A DNA stretch of 9,442 bases. Origin: an uncultured Clostridium sp. (GTDB taxonomy: Bacteria; Bacillota; Clostridia; TANB77; CAG-508). This document shows positions 1 through 6,920 of this stretch, piece by piece; position 1 is the stretch's first letter, and each line of letters begins with the position of its first letter. Under the pieces are notes generated by a model, which did not search any database, was not told where the DNA came from, and saw only the letters and a program-made list of their open reading frames with translations. The position numbers and the translations under genes are program-made. The stretch lies in NCBI GenBank assembly GCA_900556695.1, contig USQA01000035.1, positions 1 to 9,442 of the forward strand, read 5' to 3'.

Positions 1-3
1 CAT
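1..3 (-). CDS. Start codon of a downstream gene cut off by the window edge
   Basis: The first three bases read ATG on the minus strand. They are preceded at proper distance by GGAGAAA (minus strand, about 8-14), a good ribosome binding site, and further upstream by a strong promoter. A minus-strand gene therefore very probably begins here and continues to the left of the window. Nothing of its product can be seen. Confidence 0.6.
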
Positions 4-7
4 AAAT

Positions 8-14
8 TTCTCCG
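8..14 (-). promoter_or_regulatory. Ribosome binding site of the truncated left-edge gene
   Basis: GGAGAAA on the minus strand lies 4 nt before the ATG at 1-3. It is the main evidence that this ATG is a real start. Confidence 0.55.
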
Positions 15-38
15 TTCATATATTAAATCTCAACAATA

Positions 39-54
39 AGTGAATAATATCACA
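39..54. promoter_or_regulatory. Crp/Fnr-type operator over the -10 box
   Basis: The minus strand reads TGTGATATTATTCACT, which is TGTGA-N6-TCACT. This differs from the canonical Crp/Fnr consensus TGTGA-N6-TCACA only in the last base. The six central bases are exactly the -10 hexamer TATTAT, so a bound protein should block RNA polymerase, which points to repression. The match is seen in the sequence; the binding protein is not known. The Crp/Fnr protein encoded at 6921-7559 may have a different specificity (see its entry). Confidence 0.5.
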
Positions 55-72
55 AAAGCAAGTGATTATCAA
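44..72 (-). promoter_or_regulatory. Sigma-70-type promoter of the left-edge gene
   Basis: The minus strand has TTGATA (67-72), a 17-nt spacer and TATTAT (44-49), with an extended -10 TGA directly before TATTAT. The predicted transcript start is near 37, giving a leader of about 35 nt before the ATG at 1-3. The -35 lies inside the loop and stem of the maa terminator hairpin, and the -10 is the centre of a Crp/Fnr-type palindrome. Confidence 0.65.
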
Positions 73-83
73 CAATCTCTTGC
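58..83 (-). terminator. Intrinsic terminator downstream of maa
   Basis: On the minus strand GCAAG pairs with CTTGC, and after one A/A mismatch GATT pairs with AATC around a 6-nt loop. TTTTGTG follows immediately. It lies 8 nt after the maa stop codon. The stem is short (5+4 bp), so termination may be partial. It overlaps the -35 of the next promoter. Confidence 0.5.
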
Positions 84-91
84 CATATGTT

Positions 92-652
92 TTAAATATA
101 TATATCTTTTATAACCTTACAAGGATTTCCTACAGCTACAACATTAGATGGTATGTCTTTAGTAACAACACTACCCGCTCCGATAACCACATTATCTCCT
201 ATAGTTACTCCTGGCATTACGCAAGCATTTCCACCTATCCAAACATTACTTCCAACCTTAATTGTTTTAGCATATTCCAACCCTTTATTTCTTGTTTTAT
301 AATCTAATGGATGTCCTGCTGTATAAAAGCCACAATTAGGTGCAATAAATACATTATCACCAAACTCTACTTTTGCACCATCTAATATTATACAATTATG
401 ATTCATATAAAAATTTTCTCCAACATAAATATTATAACCATAATCACACCAAAAGTTCTGTTCAACTATTATTTGCTCTCCTGTTTTTGCAAATAATTTT
501 TTAATTGTTCTGTCTTTGTTTTCAAAATCTGACGGTTTCAGATTATTATATTCAAAACAAATATCTTTAGCTTTATATCTATCTTTTATTAATTCTTTAT
601 CATAGTTAGCATCATATAATTCTCCTACTAACATTTTATCTTTTTCTGACAT
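92..652 (-). CDS. maa: Sugar O-acetyltransferase (maltose/galactoside acetyltransferase family)
   Basis: The product (186 aa) is a cytosolic left-handed beta-helix acetyltransferase that transfers acetyl from acetyl-CoA to a hydroxyl of sugars such as maltose, glucose or galactosides; the true substrate cannot be read from sequence. The N-terminal helical maltose-acetyltransferase domain covers residues 3-58, with the typical MLVGELYDA opening. Hexapeptide repeats run from about 70 to 170 (VGENF, FGDNVFIAP, VGSNVWIGG, IGDNVVIGAG). The catalytic histidine is His114 in YTAGHPLD, and the closing GNPCKVIKDI motif is the family standard. Length is normal and the gene looks intact. The ATG at 650-652 has a strong GGAGG upstream. 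It stands 199 nt after tsaC and is probably its own transcription unit, though I could not find a convincing promoter. The family role is often described as detoxification or overflow of sugars. Confidence 0.93.
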   Translation of the reverse strand: MSEKDKMLVGELYDANYDKELIKDRYKAKDICFEYNNLKPSDFENKDRTIKKLFAKTGEQIIVEQNFWCDYGYNIYVGENFYMNHNCIILDGAKVEFGDNVFIAPNCGFYTAGHPLDYKTRNKGLEYAKTIKVGSNVWIGGNACVMPGVTIGDNVVIGAGSVVTKDIPSNVVAVGNPCKVIKDIYI

Positions 653-715
653 AACTTTCCTCCAATTACTATTTTATTTAATTACCATAAATTCTTTTCT
701 ACTATAATTTGAATA

Positions 716-814
716 TCAATTCTCATAATTCAATAATTCTAGTTTTAATTTATCATATACTTTAGTTTCAAGTTTTGATTTTTCCTTCAACTTTTCAAAT
801 TCATTTTCCAGAAG
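716..814 (-). pseudogene. Possible gene remnant: short open frame with no good start
   Basis: Between tsaC and maa the minus strand holds a 32-codon open frame ending in TGA (716-718) and preceded in frame by TAA (815-817). Its translation is charged and helix-like, rich in K, E and L (for example EFEKLKEKSKLETK), with a coding-like composition in an otherwise AT-only spacer. There is no ATG and no clear ribosome binding site; only TTG or CTG could start it. It may be the C-terminal stump of a decayed gene, or chance. The rest of the 199-nt spacer (653-851) shows no hairpin terminator and no convincing promoter. Confidence 0.2.
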
Positions 815-851
815 TTAGAAAAATCCATCTTTTTACTATTTCTTTAAATTA

Positions 852-1448
852 CTATATATTTTTTATTTGATTTATCGATATCGGTCCTTCTCTTAATATT
901 TTTATTTTTTCTGAAGTACAATCTACAATTGTACTTCCCTTTGAAAAAACAACATTTCCTTCCAACATTCCATCTAAAAGTGGGCATTCTTTTTCTATTT
1001 CATCTAAGTTAGAACATTCTGCCTTTCCACTTTGATTAGCACTTGTCATAAATATTGGACTTCCAAGTTTTGCAATTAATTCTTCTATCTTTTTTGACGT
1101 TGCCATTCTAATTGCAATTGTATCTTTTCCGTTTGTTACATATTCTGGTAACTCTTTATTTTTCTTTAATATTAATGTAATAGGTCCAGGCATAAAAGCT
1201 TTAATTAATTTTTCTGCTGTTTCATTTATAATGGCTATACTTTTTATTTGCTCTTCATTTGCACACATAACAGGAAATGACTTATTTTCTGGACGATTTT
1301 TTACTGCTATTAATTTATCGTGTGCTATTTTTGAATTTATTCTAGCACATATTCCAAAAACAGTATCAGTAGGGACACTAATAACTCCATCATTTTTTAA
1401 TATTTTTACTAATTCATCAATTTCATTTTCGTTATATCTTTTTATCAT
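852..1448 (-). CDS. tsaC: L-threonylcarbamoyladenylate synthase (TsaC/YrdC/Sua5 family)
   Basis: The enzyme makes threonylcarbamoyl-AMP from L-threonine, bicarbonate and ATP. This is the first step of the universal t6A37 modification of tRNAs that read ANN codons, and the TsaD/TsaB/TsaE complex then uses the product. The single YrdC domain fills all 198 residues. Visible motifs are PTDTVFG (26-32), the KNRP motif (50-53), PGPITLIL (87-94), SANQSG (136-141) and GSTIVD (171-176). The C-terminal Sua5 domain of longer family members is absent, so this is the short TsaC type. The ATG at 1446-1448 is preceded by GAGGAAA. It lies 73 nt after copA on the same strand with no terminator visible between them, so it may be cotranscribed with copZ-copA, although the functions are unrelated. 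Confidence 0.95.
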   Translation of the reverse strand: MIKRYNENEIDELVKILKNDGVISVPTDTVFGICARINSKIAHDKLIAVKNRPENKSFPVMCANEEQIKSIAIINETAEKLIKAFMPGPITLILKKNKELPEYVTNGKDTIAIRMATSKKIEELIAKLGSPIFMTSANQSGKAECSNLDEIEKECPLLDGMLEGNVVFSKGSTIVDCTSEKIKILREGPISINQIKNI

Positions 1449-1521
1449 TTATTTTTCCTCTTTTATTATTGTTTTGATAATAATTTGTTATTTATCTAGA
1501 TTCTTATGCTCTCTTGATTTT

Positions 1522-3723
1522 TTATTGTTTCTTTAACCTCAACGTATTTAAAATAACTGTTAAACTGCTAAACACCATTGCAAAGCTTGCAAACATAGGA
1601 TTTATAGAAATTCCTATTGGTTTAAATATTCCAATAGCAACAGGTATCATCAAACAATTATAGAAAAATGCCCAAAATAAATTTTGTTTTATATTTCTAA
1701 TTGTTTTTTCACTAATCTTTATAAGTTTTAGCACTGAATTCAAATCATTTTTAGTTAAAATGACATCACTTGAATCCATCGCAATATCTGTGCCGCTTTT
1801 TACGCTTACACCAATATCTGCATTTGTTAATGCTGGACTATCATTTATCCCATCTCCACACATCATCACTTTGTTACCTTTTTCTTTTAGTTCTTTTATA
1901 GTTTCAGATTTTTGAGATGGTAAGACATTAGAAATAACTTCTGTTATTCCAAGTTCTTCGCCTATTTTCTGTGCAGTTTCGTTATTATCTCCTGTTAGCA
2001 TTATTGTTTTAATATTATGTTCTTGTATTTCTTTGATAACATCTTTAGCGTTCTCCCTTACAATATCATTAACACCGATCAAAGCTAGAATTTCTTTTTC
2101 ATTTGCAACATAAATAATGCTATTTCCATCAAAAGATAATACTTTTTCATCTTCTAAATGATTATTTTCAATAGCAAATTTTTCTATTATTTTCCTATTT
2201 CCTAATATTATCTTCTCATTATTAATTGTTCCAACTATTCCATATCCTGCAATATTTTGCATATCTTCTACTTCTAATTTTTCTATTTTGTTTTCTTGCA
2301 TATAAGATTCAAAAGCCTTTCCTATTGGATGTGTTGATTTTTCTTCTACGCTTCCTGCAAGTTTCATTAGTTTCTCTTCTGAAAGTTTGCTATAATTGTG
2401 TATTTTAGAAATTTTTAATTTACCATATGTTAATGTACCTGTTTTGTCAAATACAATTGTATTAATTTTAGAAGCATTTTCTAATATTTCACTTTTCTTT
2501 ACTAATATTCCATTACTTGCACATATTCCTTCACTAACTACTATTGCAAGAGGAGTAGCTAAACCTAAACTACAAGGACAAGCAACTACTAATACAGTAA
2601 CAAATGTACTTAATGCCGTCCCTAAATCATACCCTAAAATTAGATATACAATAAAAGTTAATATTGCAATTATAATAACTGCAGGAACAAAATATCCAGA
2701 AATTTTATCTGCAATTTTTGCTATTGGTGCTTTTGTATTGCTAGCTTCTACAACTAATTTTACTATTTCTGATACAGTAGATTCTTTTCCAATTCTTTCT
2801 GCTTTGTATTTTATAAATCCATCATAATTTAAACTTCCTGCAATTACTTTTTCGCCAACACCTTTTTCTATAGGTTTACTTTCTCCTGTTATAAATGATT
2901 CATCTAAATGAGTGTTTCCTTCAATAATTTCTCCATCTACTGCAATTTTATCTCCTGCTTTTGAAATTACTACATTTCCTTTTTTTATTTCATCAAGAGT
3001 TACACTTTTTTGGACACCGTCTACTTCAATTATTGCTTGATTTGGCGTAATCTCAACTAGCTTTTGTATTGCTTCTTTTGTTTTATCTTTACTTATACCA
3101 TCAATATATCTTCCAAGTTTAACAAAATAAATTATTATTGCAGCAGATTCAAAATATAAATTCATTACAAATTGATAATTTCCTTTAAATATCATATACA
3201 TCCCATATAAACTGTAGGCAAAACTGCTTATAACTCCTATTGCAACAAGTGTATCCATATTTGGTATTTTATGAATTAAATTTTTATATCCATTTTTTAA
3301 AATATCATATCCATATATCAAAAATGCAATTGTTAATACCAACAAACTTAATGTATAATTTATAGGATTATGATGTTGATCTAAAAAGCTTATAGCTGGT
3401 AATCCTATCATATGTCCCATAGCAATATACATTAAAATAATTGCTAAAATTGTAAAAATAATAAATTGTTTTTTTTCTTTTTTATTGTTTTTTTCTATAT
3501 TAAATTCTTTAAATACTCCTAAGCTTTCAAAACCCGCTTGTTTTATATATTTTTCTATTTTTTCTTGATTTAGAATTTTCTCATCATAGGTTACTGTAGC
3601 ATTTGCCATAACAAGATTGACACTAGCATCAAATATTCCATTTTGTTTATTTAAATATTTTTCTAATCCATTTGAGCAAGCACTACATGTCATTCCATCA
3701 ATTGATAAAATTAATTTTTTCAT
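1522..3723 (-). CDS. copA: Copper-exporting P1B-type ATPase CopA
   Basis: This inner-membrane pump (733 aa) exports Cu(I) at the cost of ATP. One heavy-metal-associated domain occupies residues 1-70 with the metal motif MTCSAC (Cys13, Cys16). A lysine-rich linker (about 78-86) leads to eight expected membrane segments. Key motifs are TGES in the actuator domain (279-282), the transport motif CPC (382-384), DKTGT with the phosphorylated Asp426, the nucleotide-binding HP (465-466), TGDN (577-580) and GDGIND (623-628). The Cu(I)-specific residues Tyr688-Asn689 and Met716-xx-Ser719-Ser720 are present, which favours copper over zinc or cadmium. Length is typical for a one-domain CopA. The GAGGG ribosome binding site lies within the last codons of copZ, 5 nt upstream, so the two are translationally linked. 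An A_AAA_AAC slippery heptamer sits in the linker (see findings). Confidence 0.97.
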   Translation of the reverse strand: MKKLILSIDGMTCSACSNGLEKYLNKQNGIFDASVNLVMANATVTYDEKILNQEKIEKYIKQAGFESLGVFKEFNIEKNNKKEKKQFIIFTILAIILMYIAMGHMIGLPAISFLDQHHNPINYTLSLLVLTIAFLIYGYDILKNGYKNLIHKIPNMDTLVAIGVISSFAYSLYGMYMIFKGNYQFVMNLYFESAAIIIYFVKLGRYIDGISKDKTKEAIQKLVEITPNQAIIEVDGVQKSVTLDEIKKGNVVISKAGDKIAVDGEIIEGNTHLDESFITGESKPIEKGVGEKVIAGSLNYDGFIKYKAERIGKESTVSEIVKLVVEASNTKAPIAKIADKISGYFVPAVIIIAILTFIVYLILGYDLGTALSTFVTVLVVACPCSLGLATPLAIVVSEGICASNGILVKKSEILENASKINTIVFDKTGTLTYGKLKISKIHNYSKLSEEKLMKLAGSVEEKSTHPIGKAFESYMQENKIEKLEVEDMQNIAGYGIVGTINNEKIILGNRKIIEKFAIENNHLEDEKVLSFDGNSIIYVANEKEILALIGVNDIVRENAKDVIKEIQEHNIKTIMLTGDNNETAQKIGEELGITEVISNVLPSQKSETIKELKEKGNKVMMCGDGINDSPALTNADIGVSVKSGTDIAMDSSDVILTKNDLNSVLKLIKISEKTIRNIKQNLFWAFFYNCLMIPVAIGIFKPIGISINPMFASFAMVFSSLTVILNTLRLKKQ
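3487..3493 (-). other. Candidate -1 frameshift heptamer in copA
   Basis: Minus-strand codons 77-81 of copA read GAA AAA AAC AAT AAA. They contain A_AAA_AAC in the correct phase for -1 slippage. In the -1 frame the next codons are CAA TAA, so the shifted product would be about 80 aa: the metal-binding domain alone. The site lies exactly at the domain boundary. No strong downstream stem is visible. An AGGAG lies 22 nt upstream (3516-3520), further than the roughly 10 nt seen in dnaX. Function is unproven. Confidence 0.3.
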
Positions 3724-3728
3724 ATTTT

Positions 3729-3938
3729 TTATCCCTCTACTATTTCATATCCTATATCTATTATTTTTTCTTTAATTTGAGAAATATCTAAATCTTCTTT
3801 TGATTTTACTGTTACTATTCCAGTATTATGATTTGCATCTACACTTTCTACTCCGTCTATTAAAGCTAAAGCTGATTTTACTCTGTTTTCACATCCTCCA
3901 CAAACCATTCCTTCTATTTTTAATTTTAATTCTTTCAT
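3729..3938 (-). CDS. copZ: Copper chaperone CopZ (heavy-metal-associated domain protein)
   Basis: The product is 69 aa and consists of one HMA ferredoxin-like domain (beta-alpha-beta-beta-alpha-beta). The metal-binding loop is GMVCGGC with Cys13 and Cys16. It is expected to bind Cu(I) in the cytosol and hand it to the N-terminal domain or the membrane entry site of CopA. The ATG at 3936-3938 is preceded by AAAGGA. The stop codon is 5 nt before copA, and the copA ribosome binding site overlaps the last Glu-Gly codons, so copZ-copA form an operon. No CsoR, CopY or CueR gene and no recognisable copper operator is seen in the window, so the copper sensor must be encoded elsewhere. Confidence 0.93.
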   Translation of the reverse strand: MKELKLKIEGMVCGGCENRVKSALALIDGVESVDANHNTGIVTVKSKEDLDISQIKEKIIDIGYEIVEG

Positions 3939-4043
3939 TTTAAATCATTCCTTTCTTTTATTTGTTAGCTTTTTAGAAAATTTCTTCACCTTATTTATTT
4001 TTTCCATATTTTTCTTTTCTAAATCATCTGTTATACATCATTT

Positions 4044-4073
4044 AATATATAAAATTTCCTAAAGAGCAGACAA
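4044..4073 (-). promoter_or_regulatory. copZ: Weak candidate promoter for copZ-copA
   Basis: The minus strand has TTGTCT (4068-4073), an 18-nt spacer and TATATT (4044-4049). Its -35 falls inside the stem of the nrdG terminator hairpin. The predicted start is near 4037, giving a leader of about 100 nt. The match is only moderate in this AT-rich DNA. The leader contains a 20-codon basic frame (3945-4007) ending 6 nt before the copZ start. Confidence 0.3.
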
Positions 4074-4098
4074 TTAGCTAATAATTATCTGCTCTTTA
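4060..4098 (-). terminator. Hairpin terminator after nrdG
   Basis: An 11-bp perfect stem (TAAAGAGCAGA at 4060-4070 with its complement at 4088-4098) continues, after one mismatch, into a 5-bp AT stem (4072-4076 with 4082-4086) around a 5-nt loop. It lies 16 nt after the nrdG stop codon. The A/T-rich foot supplies TCTTTA on the minus strand, followed after AGGAAA by TTTTATAT, so the U-tract is broken and termination may be incomplete or act in both directions. Confidence 0.65.
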
Positions 4099-4114
4099 AT
4101 GTATGTGCATTGTT

Positions 4115-4612
4115 CTAATTATTTTTTAACATTACAACTTTGCCTTCTTTGATACTTTTTTGTACATCTATAACTCTTTGATTTGAAGAGCCTCTCCATT
4201 TAAGAGTTGGATCATGTAACTCATCTTTATAAACTCCATCTATAAGTACATCAATATAATTTAAAACCTCTTTACCTTTTAAATCTTTGTCAAATTCAAA
4301 TCCTGACCATACCCATAAATTTTTATTTGGATATTTTTCTTTAAATGCTTTTGCAAGTTTTGTAGTTGCATCTATATTTTTAGGATGCATAGGTTCTCCA
4401 CCTAGAATTGATAATCCTTTTACATGTTCTTTACTGCACAACTCTAGCACTTTTTCTATTGTTTCATCAGTAAATTCTTTTCCACCTTCAAAGTCCCAAG
4501 TTTCTGGATTAAAGCAATTCTTGCAATGAAAGCTACATCCCTGCATAAATACTGATACTCTTACTCCTGGTCCATTTGATATATCCATTTTTCTAATTAA
4601 ATTGTATCTCAT
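4115..4612 (-). CDS. nrdG: Anaerobic ribonucleotide reductase activating protein NrdG (radical SAM)
   Basis: This 165-aa radical-SAM activase reductively cleaves S-adenosylmethionine at a [4Fe-4S] cluster and abstracts hydrogen from the glycyl-radical residue of NrdD. The cluster motif CSFHCKNC (Cys26, Cys30, Cys33) has the NrdG-type CxxxCxxC spacing, preceded by the usual GPGVRVSVFMQG. GGEP (71-74) is the SAM-binding motif, and the VWSGF segment near 95 is also family-typical. Length is normal. The ATG at 4610-4612 lies only 2 nt after the nrdD stop codon, and its AAGGTGG ribosome binding site lies inside the end of nrdD, so translation is coupled. It is the last gene of the operon, followed by a hairpin. 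Confidence 0.96.
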   Translation of the reverse strand: MRYNLIRKMDISNGPGVRVSVFMQGCSFHCKNCFNPETWDFEGGKEFTDETIEKVLELCSKEHVKGLSILGGEPMHPKNIDATTKLAKAFKEKYPNKNLWVWSGFEFDKDLKGKEVLNYIDVLIDGVYKDELHDPTLKWRGSSNQRVIDVQKSIKEGKVVMLKNN

Positions 4613-4614
4613 AA

Positions 4615-6807
4615 TTAATCTGCCACCTTATTATCAATATGTAAAACTCTTTCTTTTATTTCTTGTGTTCTTCCTTTATTCCAGAAATTAGTTCCTATGT
4701 AGCCACATGTACGTCTTGCTACATTTAATGTATTATGATCTCTATTTCCGCAATTTGGACAATACCATTCTAATTTGTCATCAATTAAAATTTCTCCTGT
4801 GTATCCACATTTTTGGCAATAATCTGATTTAGTATTAAGTTCTGCATACATAATGTTATCATAAATAAATTGTATTACTTCAATTACTGCTTCTATGTTG
4901 TTTTGTAAATTAGGTGTTTCAATATAAGAAATTGCTCCACCTGGACTTAATTTTTGGAATTCACTTTCTAATTTTAATTTAGAAAATGCATCTATTTCTT
5001 CAAATACTGGAACATGATATGAATTAGTAATATATCCTCTATCTGTTATTCCTTTTACTGTACCAAATCTTGCTTTTAAGCATTTAGCAAATTTATATGT
5101 AGTAGATTCTATAGGTGTTCCATATACAGAATAATCTATGTCTTCTTCCTCTTTCCATTTATTTGTTGCATCATTTAAGTGTTGCATTATTTCTAGTCCA
5201 AATTCTTTTCCTTCACCATCATCAGTATGAGAATGTCCTGTCATGTATTTAACACATTCGTATAAACCTGCATATCCTAATGATATTGTTGAATATCCAT
5301 GATGTAATAATTCATGTATAGATTCTCCTTTTTCTAATCTTGCTAATGCTCCATGTTGCCATAAAATAGGAGCAACATCACTTGTTACATTACTTAATCT
5401 CTTATGTCTTATTTGCAAAGCTCTATGACATAATTCTAATCTTTCATCAAAAATCTTCCAGAATTTTTCTACATCTTTATCAGCTGAAAGTGCAATATCT
5501 GGTAAATTTATAGTAACAACTCCTTGGTTAAATCTTCCATAATATTTTCCTTTACCATCTACATAATTTTTAGCTTTTGCTATGTTTCCAAGACTAACTG
5601 ATCTGTCTGGTGTAAGGAATGATCTACATCCCATACATGGATAACAATCTCCATCTCCATTCTCGTTTTTCTTTAATTCTTTCATTACTTTTTCAGAAAT
5701 ATAATCTGGAACCATTCTTTTAGCTGTACATTTTGCTGCAAGTTCAGTTAAATACCAATATTTACTATTTTTATGTATATTATCTTCTTCAAGAATATAT
5801 AAAAGTTTAGGGAATGCTGGAGTTATATATACTCCTTTTTCATTTTTAAATCCTAATATTCTTTGATTTAAAAATTCTTCTATTATCATTGCTAATTCTT
5901 CTTTATATTCTTCTGTTTCTCCTAAATACATATTAACTGATAAAAATGGTGCTTGTCCATTTGTATTTGTCATTGAATTTACTTGATAATTGAATGTTTG
6001 TACTCCATCTGCAACTTCCTTTTTTGTATCTTGTTTTGCAAATTTCTTACAGTCTTTTTCTTTAAAATTTCTATCTTTATATTTTTTATAATATTTATTA
6101 TAGCTATCTCTTACAAAAGGAGCTAAATGTGAAAGTGAAATTGTTGCACCTCCATAACTTGATGATGTAACAGCTAATATTATTTGTGTTGCTATAGTAG
6201 CTGCAGTAATAAATCTGTGAGGTTTTTCTATCATAACTCCATTTATAATAGTTCCATTTTGTAACATATCTTCTAAGTTGATTAATTCACAGTTATGTAA
6301 AGCATTTTGTGCAAAATAATCAGCATCATGAAAATGTATAATACCATCATCATGTGCTTGTACTATATCTTCGGGAAGTAAAAATCTTCTAGTAATATCT
6401 GTACTTGTTATTCCAGCCAAATAATCTCTTTGTGTAGTTACAACTTCTGCATTTTTATTAGAATTTTCATTATTCCAATATTCATTTTCGCCTTCAATTA
6501 ATTCTTTAATTGTTTGGTCTGTTGTGTTTGCTTTTCTTACTAATTCTCTTGTATATCTATATGTTATATATTTTTTTGCTAATTTATATTTTTCAAATTC
6601 CATTAATTTTTCTTCAATTATATCTTGAATATCTTCAACAAGTATTCTTTTTTTGTTTAATTCTTCGATATATTTAATAATTTTTTCAATTTCTTCTTCT
6701 GTTGCTTTTTCTTTTCCTCTAACTTCTTTATTTGCTTTTCCTATTGCAGTTCTTATCTTTTCAGAATTGTAATCTACAATATGTCCGTCTCTTTTTATGA
6801 TTTTCAT
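4615..6807 (-). CDS. nrdD: Anaerobic (class III) ribonucleoside-triphosphate reductase NrdD
   Basis: The cytosolic glycyl-radical enzyme (730 aa) reduces ribonucleoside triphosphates to dNTPs without oxygen; the classic members use formate as reductant. An N-terminal ATP-cone (about residues 1-90, KRDGHIVDYNSEKIRTAI) gives allosteric activity control by ATP/dATP. Cys173 in ALHNCELI matches the first active-site cysteine of the T4 enzyme, and the finger-loop cysteine lies in CYPCMGC (388-394). The C-terminal zinc site is Cys664, Cys667, Cys683 and Cys686. The radical glycine is Gly702 in RRTCGYIG. Full length, no frame damage. The ATG at 6805-6807 has GGGAGG 10 nt upstream. It forms an operon with nrdG and is divergent from a Crp/Fnr regulator. 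The radical is destroyed by oxygen, so this marks anaerobic DNA synthesis; no class I or II enzyme is visible here. Confidence 0.97.
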   Translation of the reverse strand: MKIIKRDGHIVDYNSEKIRTAIGKANKEVRGKEKATEEEIEKIIKYIEELNKKRILVEDIQDIIEEKLMEFEKYKLAKKYITYRYTRELVRKANTTDQTIKELIEGENEYWNNENSNKNAEVVTTQRDYLAGITSTDITRRFLLPEDIVQAHDDGIIHFHDADYFAQNALHNCELINLEDMLQNGTIINGVMIEKPHRFITAATIATQIILAVTSSSYGGATISLSHLAPFVRDSYNKYYKKYKDRNFKEKDCKKFAKQDTKKEVADGVQTFNYQVNSMTNTNGQAPFLSVNMYLGETEEYKEELAMIIEEFLNQRILGFKNEKGVYITPAFPKLLYILEEDNIHKNSKYWYLTELAAKCTAKRMVPDYISEKVMKELKKNENGDGDCYPCMGCRSFLTPDRSVSLGNIAKAKNYVDGKGKYYGRFNQGVVTINLPDIALSADKDVEKFWKIFDERLELCHRALQIRHKRLSNVTSDVAPILWQHGALARLEKGESIHELLHHGYSTISLGYAGLYECVKYMTGHSHTDDGEGKEFGLEIMQHLNDATNKWKEEEDIDYSVYGTPIESTTYKFAKCLKARFGTVKGITDRGYITNSYHVPVFEEIDAFSKLKLESEFQKLSPGGAISYIETPNLQNNIEAVIEVIQFIYDNIMYAELNTKSDYCQKCGYTGEILIDDKLEWYCPNCGNRDHNTLNVARRTCGYIGTNFWNKGRTQEIKERVLHIDNKVAD

Positions 6808-6838
6808 TCCCTTAATTCCTCCCTTATTATTTTAATAA

Positions 6839-6867
6839 ATTTTATTAATAATTCAAATAATACACAA
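6839..6867 (-). promoter_or_regulatory. nrdD: Promoter of nrdD-nrdG
   Basis: The minus strand has TTGTGT (6862-6867), a 17-nt spacer and TAAAAT (6839-6844). The predicted start is near 6832, giving a leader of about 25 nt that holds the GGGAGG ribosome binding site. The -35 overlaps a palindrome shared with the divergent promoter. No NrdR-box pair was found. Confidence 0.6.
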
Positions 6868-6877
6868 GTTGCACTTG
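6865..6877. promoter_or_regulatory. Palindromic candidate operator between nrdD and the regulator
   Basis: CAAGT-TGC-ACTTG is a perfect 5-bp inverted repeat with a 3-bp centre. It overlaps the ends of both divergent -35 boxes (6862-6867 and 6875-6880), so one bound dimer could control both genes. The DNA-binding protein is inferred to be the adjacent Crp/Fnr-family regulator; there is no direct evidence. Confidence 0.4.
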
Positions 6878-6903
6878 CACCTTTTTTGATTTTTTGTTAA
6901 AAT
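6875..6903 (+). promoter_or_regulatory. Promoter of the Crp/Fnr-family regulator
   Basis: TTGCAC (6875-6880), a 17-nt spacer and TAAAAT (6898-6903). TTGCAC is tandemly duplicated (6869-6880), and the downstream copy gives the correct spacing. The predicted start near 6910 falls at the first base of the ribosome binding site, so the leader would be only about 11 nt, which is unusually short. Confidence 0.55.
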
Positions 6904-6909
6904 CTTTTT

Positions 6910-6915
6910 AGGTGA
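6910..6915 (+). promoter_or_regulatory. Ribosome binding site deciding the regulator start
   Basis: AGGTGA lies 5 nt before the ATG at 6921. The alternative in-frame GTG at 6912 lies inside this site and has no site of its own, so ATG 6921 is preferred. Confidence 0.6.
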
Positions 6916-6920
6916 TTATT

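Noticed and set aside
2396..2827. A 143-codon open frame on the plus strand inside copA
   Set aside because: It is antisense to an intact, highly conserved CopA and its translation has no recognisable family. Other plus-strand frames inside tsaC, nrdG and the ZIP gene are rejected for the same reason.
3939..4060. Copper operator (CopY TACAnnTGTA, CueR or CsoR type) ahead of copZ
   Set aside because: None of these motifs is present in the leader.
6839..6880. NrdR boxes ahead of nrdD
   Set aside because: No pair of ACACWATATATWGTGT-like sequences was found; ACACAA and CTTGTG alone are too short.
6912..6914. GTG start for the Crp/Fnr regulator
   Set aside because: The GTG lies inside AGGTGA, which is correctly placed for the ATG at 6921.
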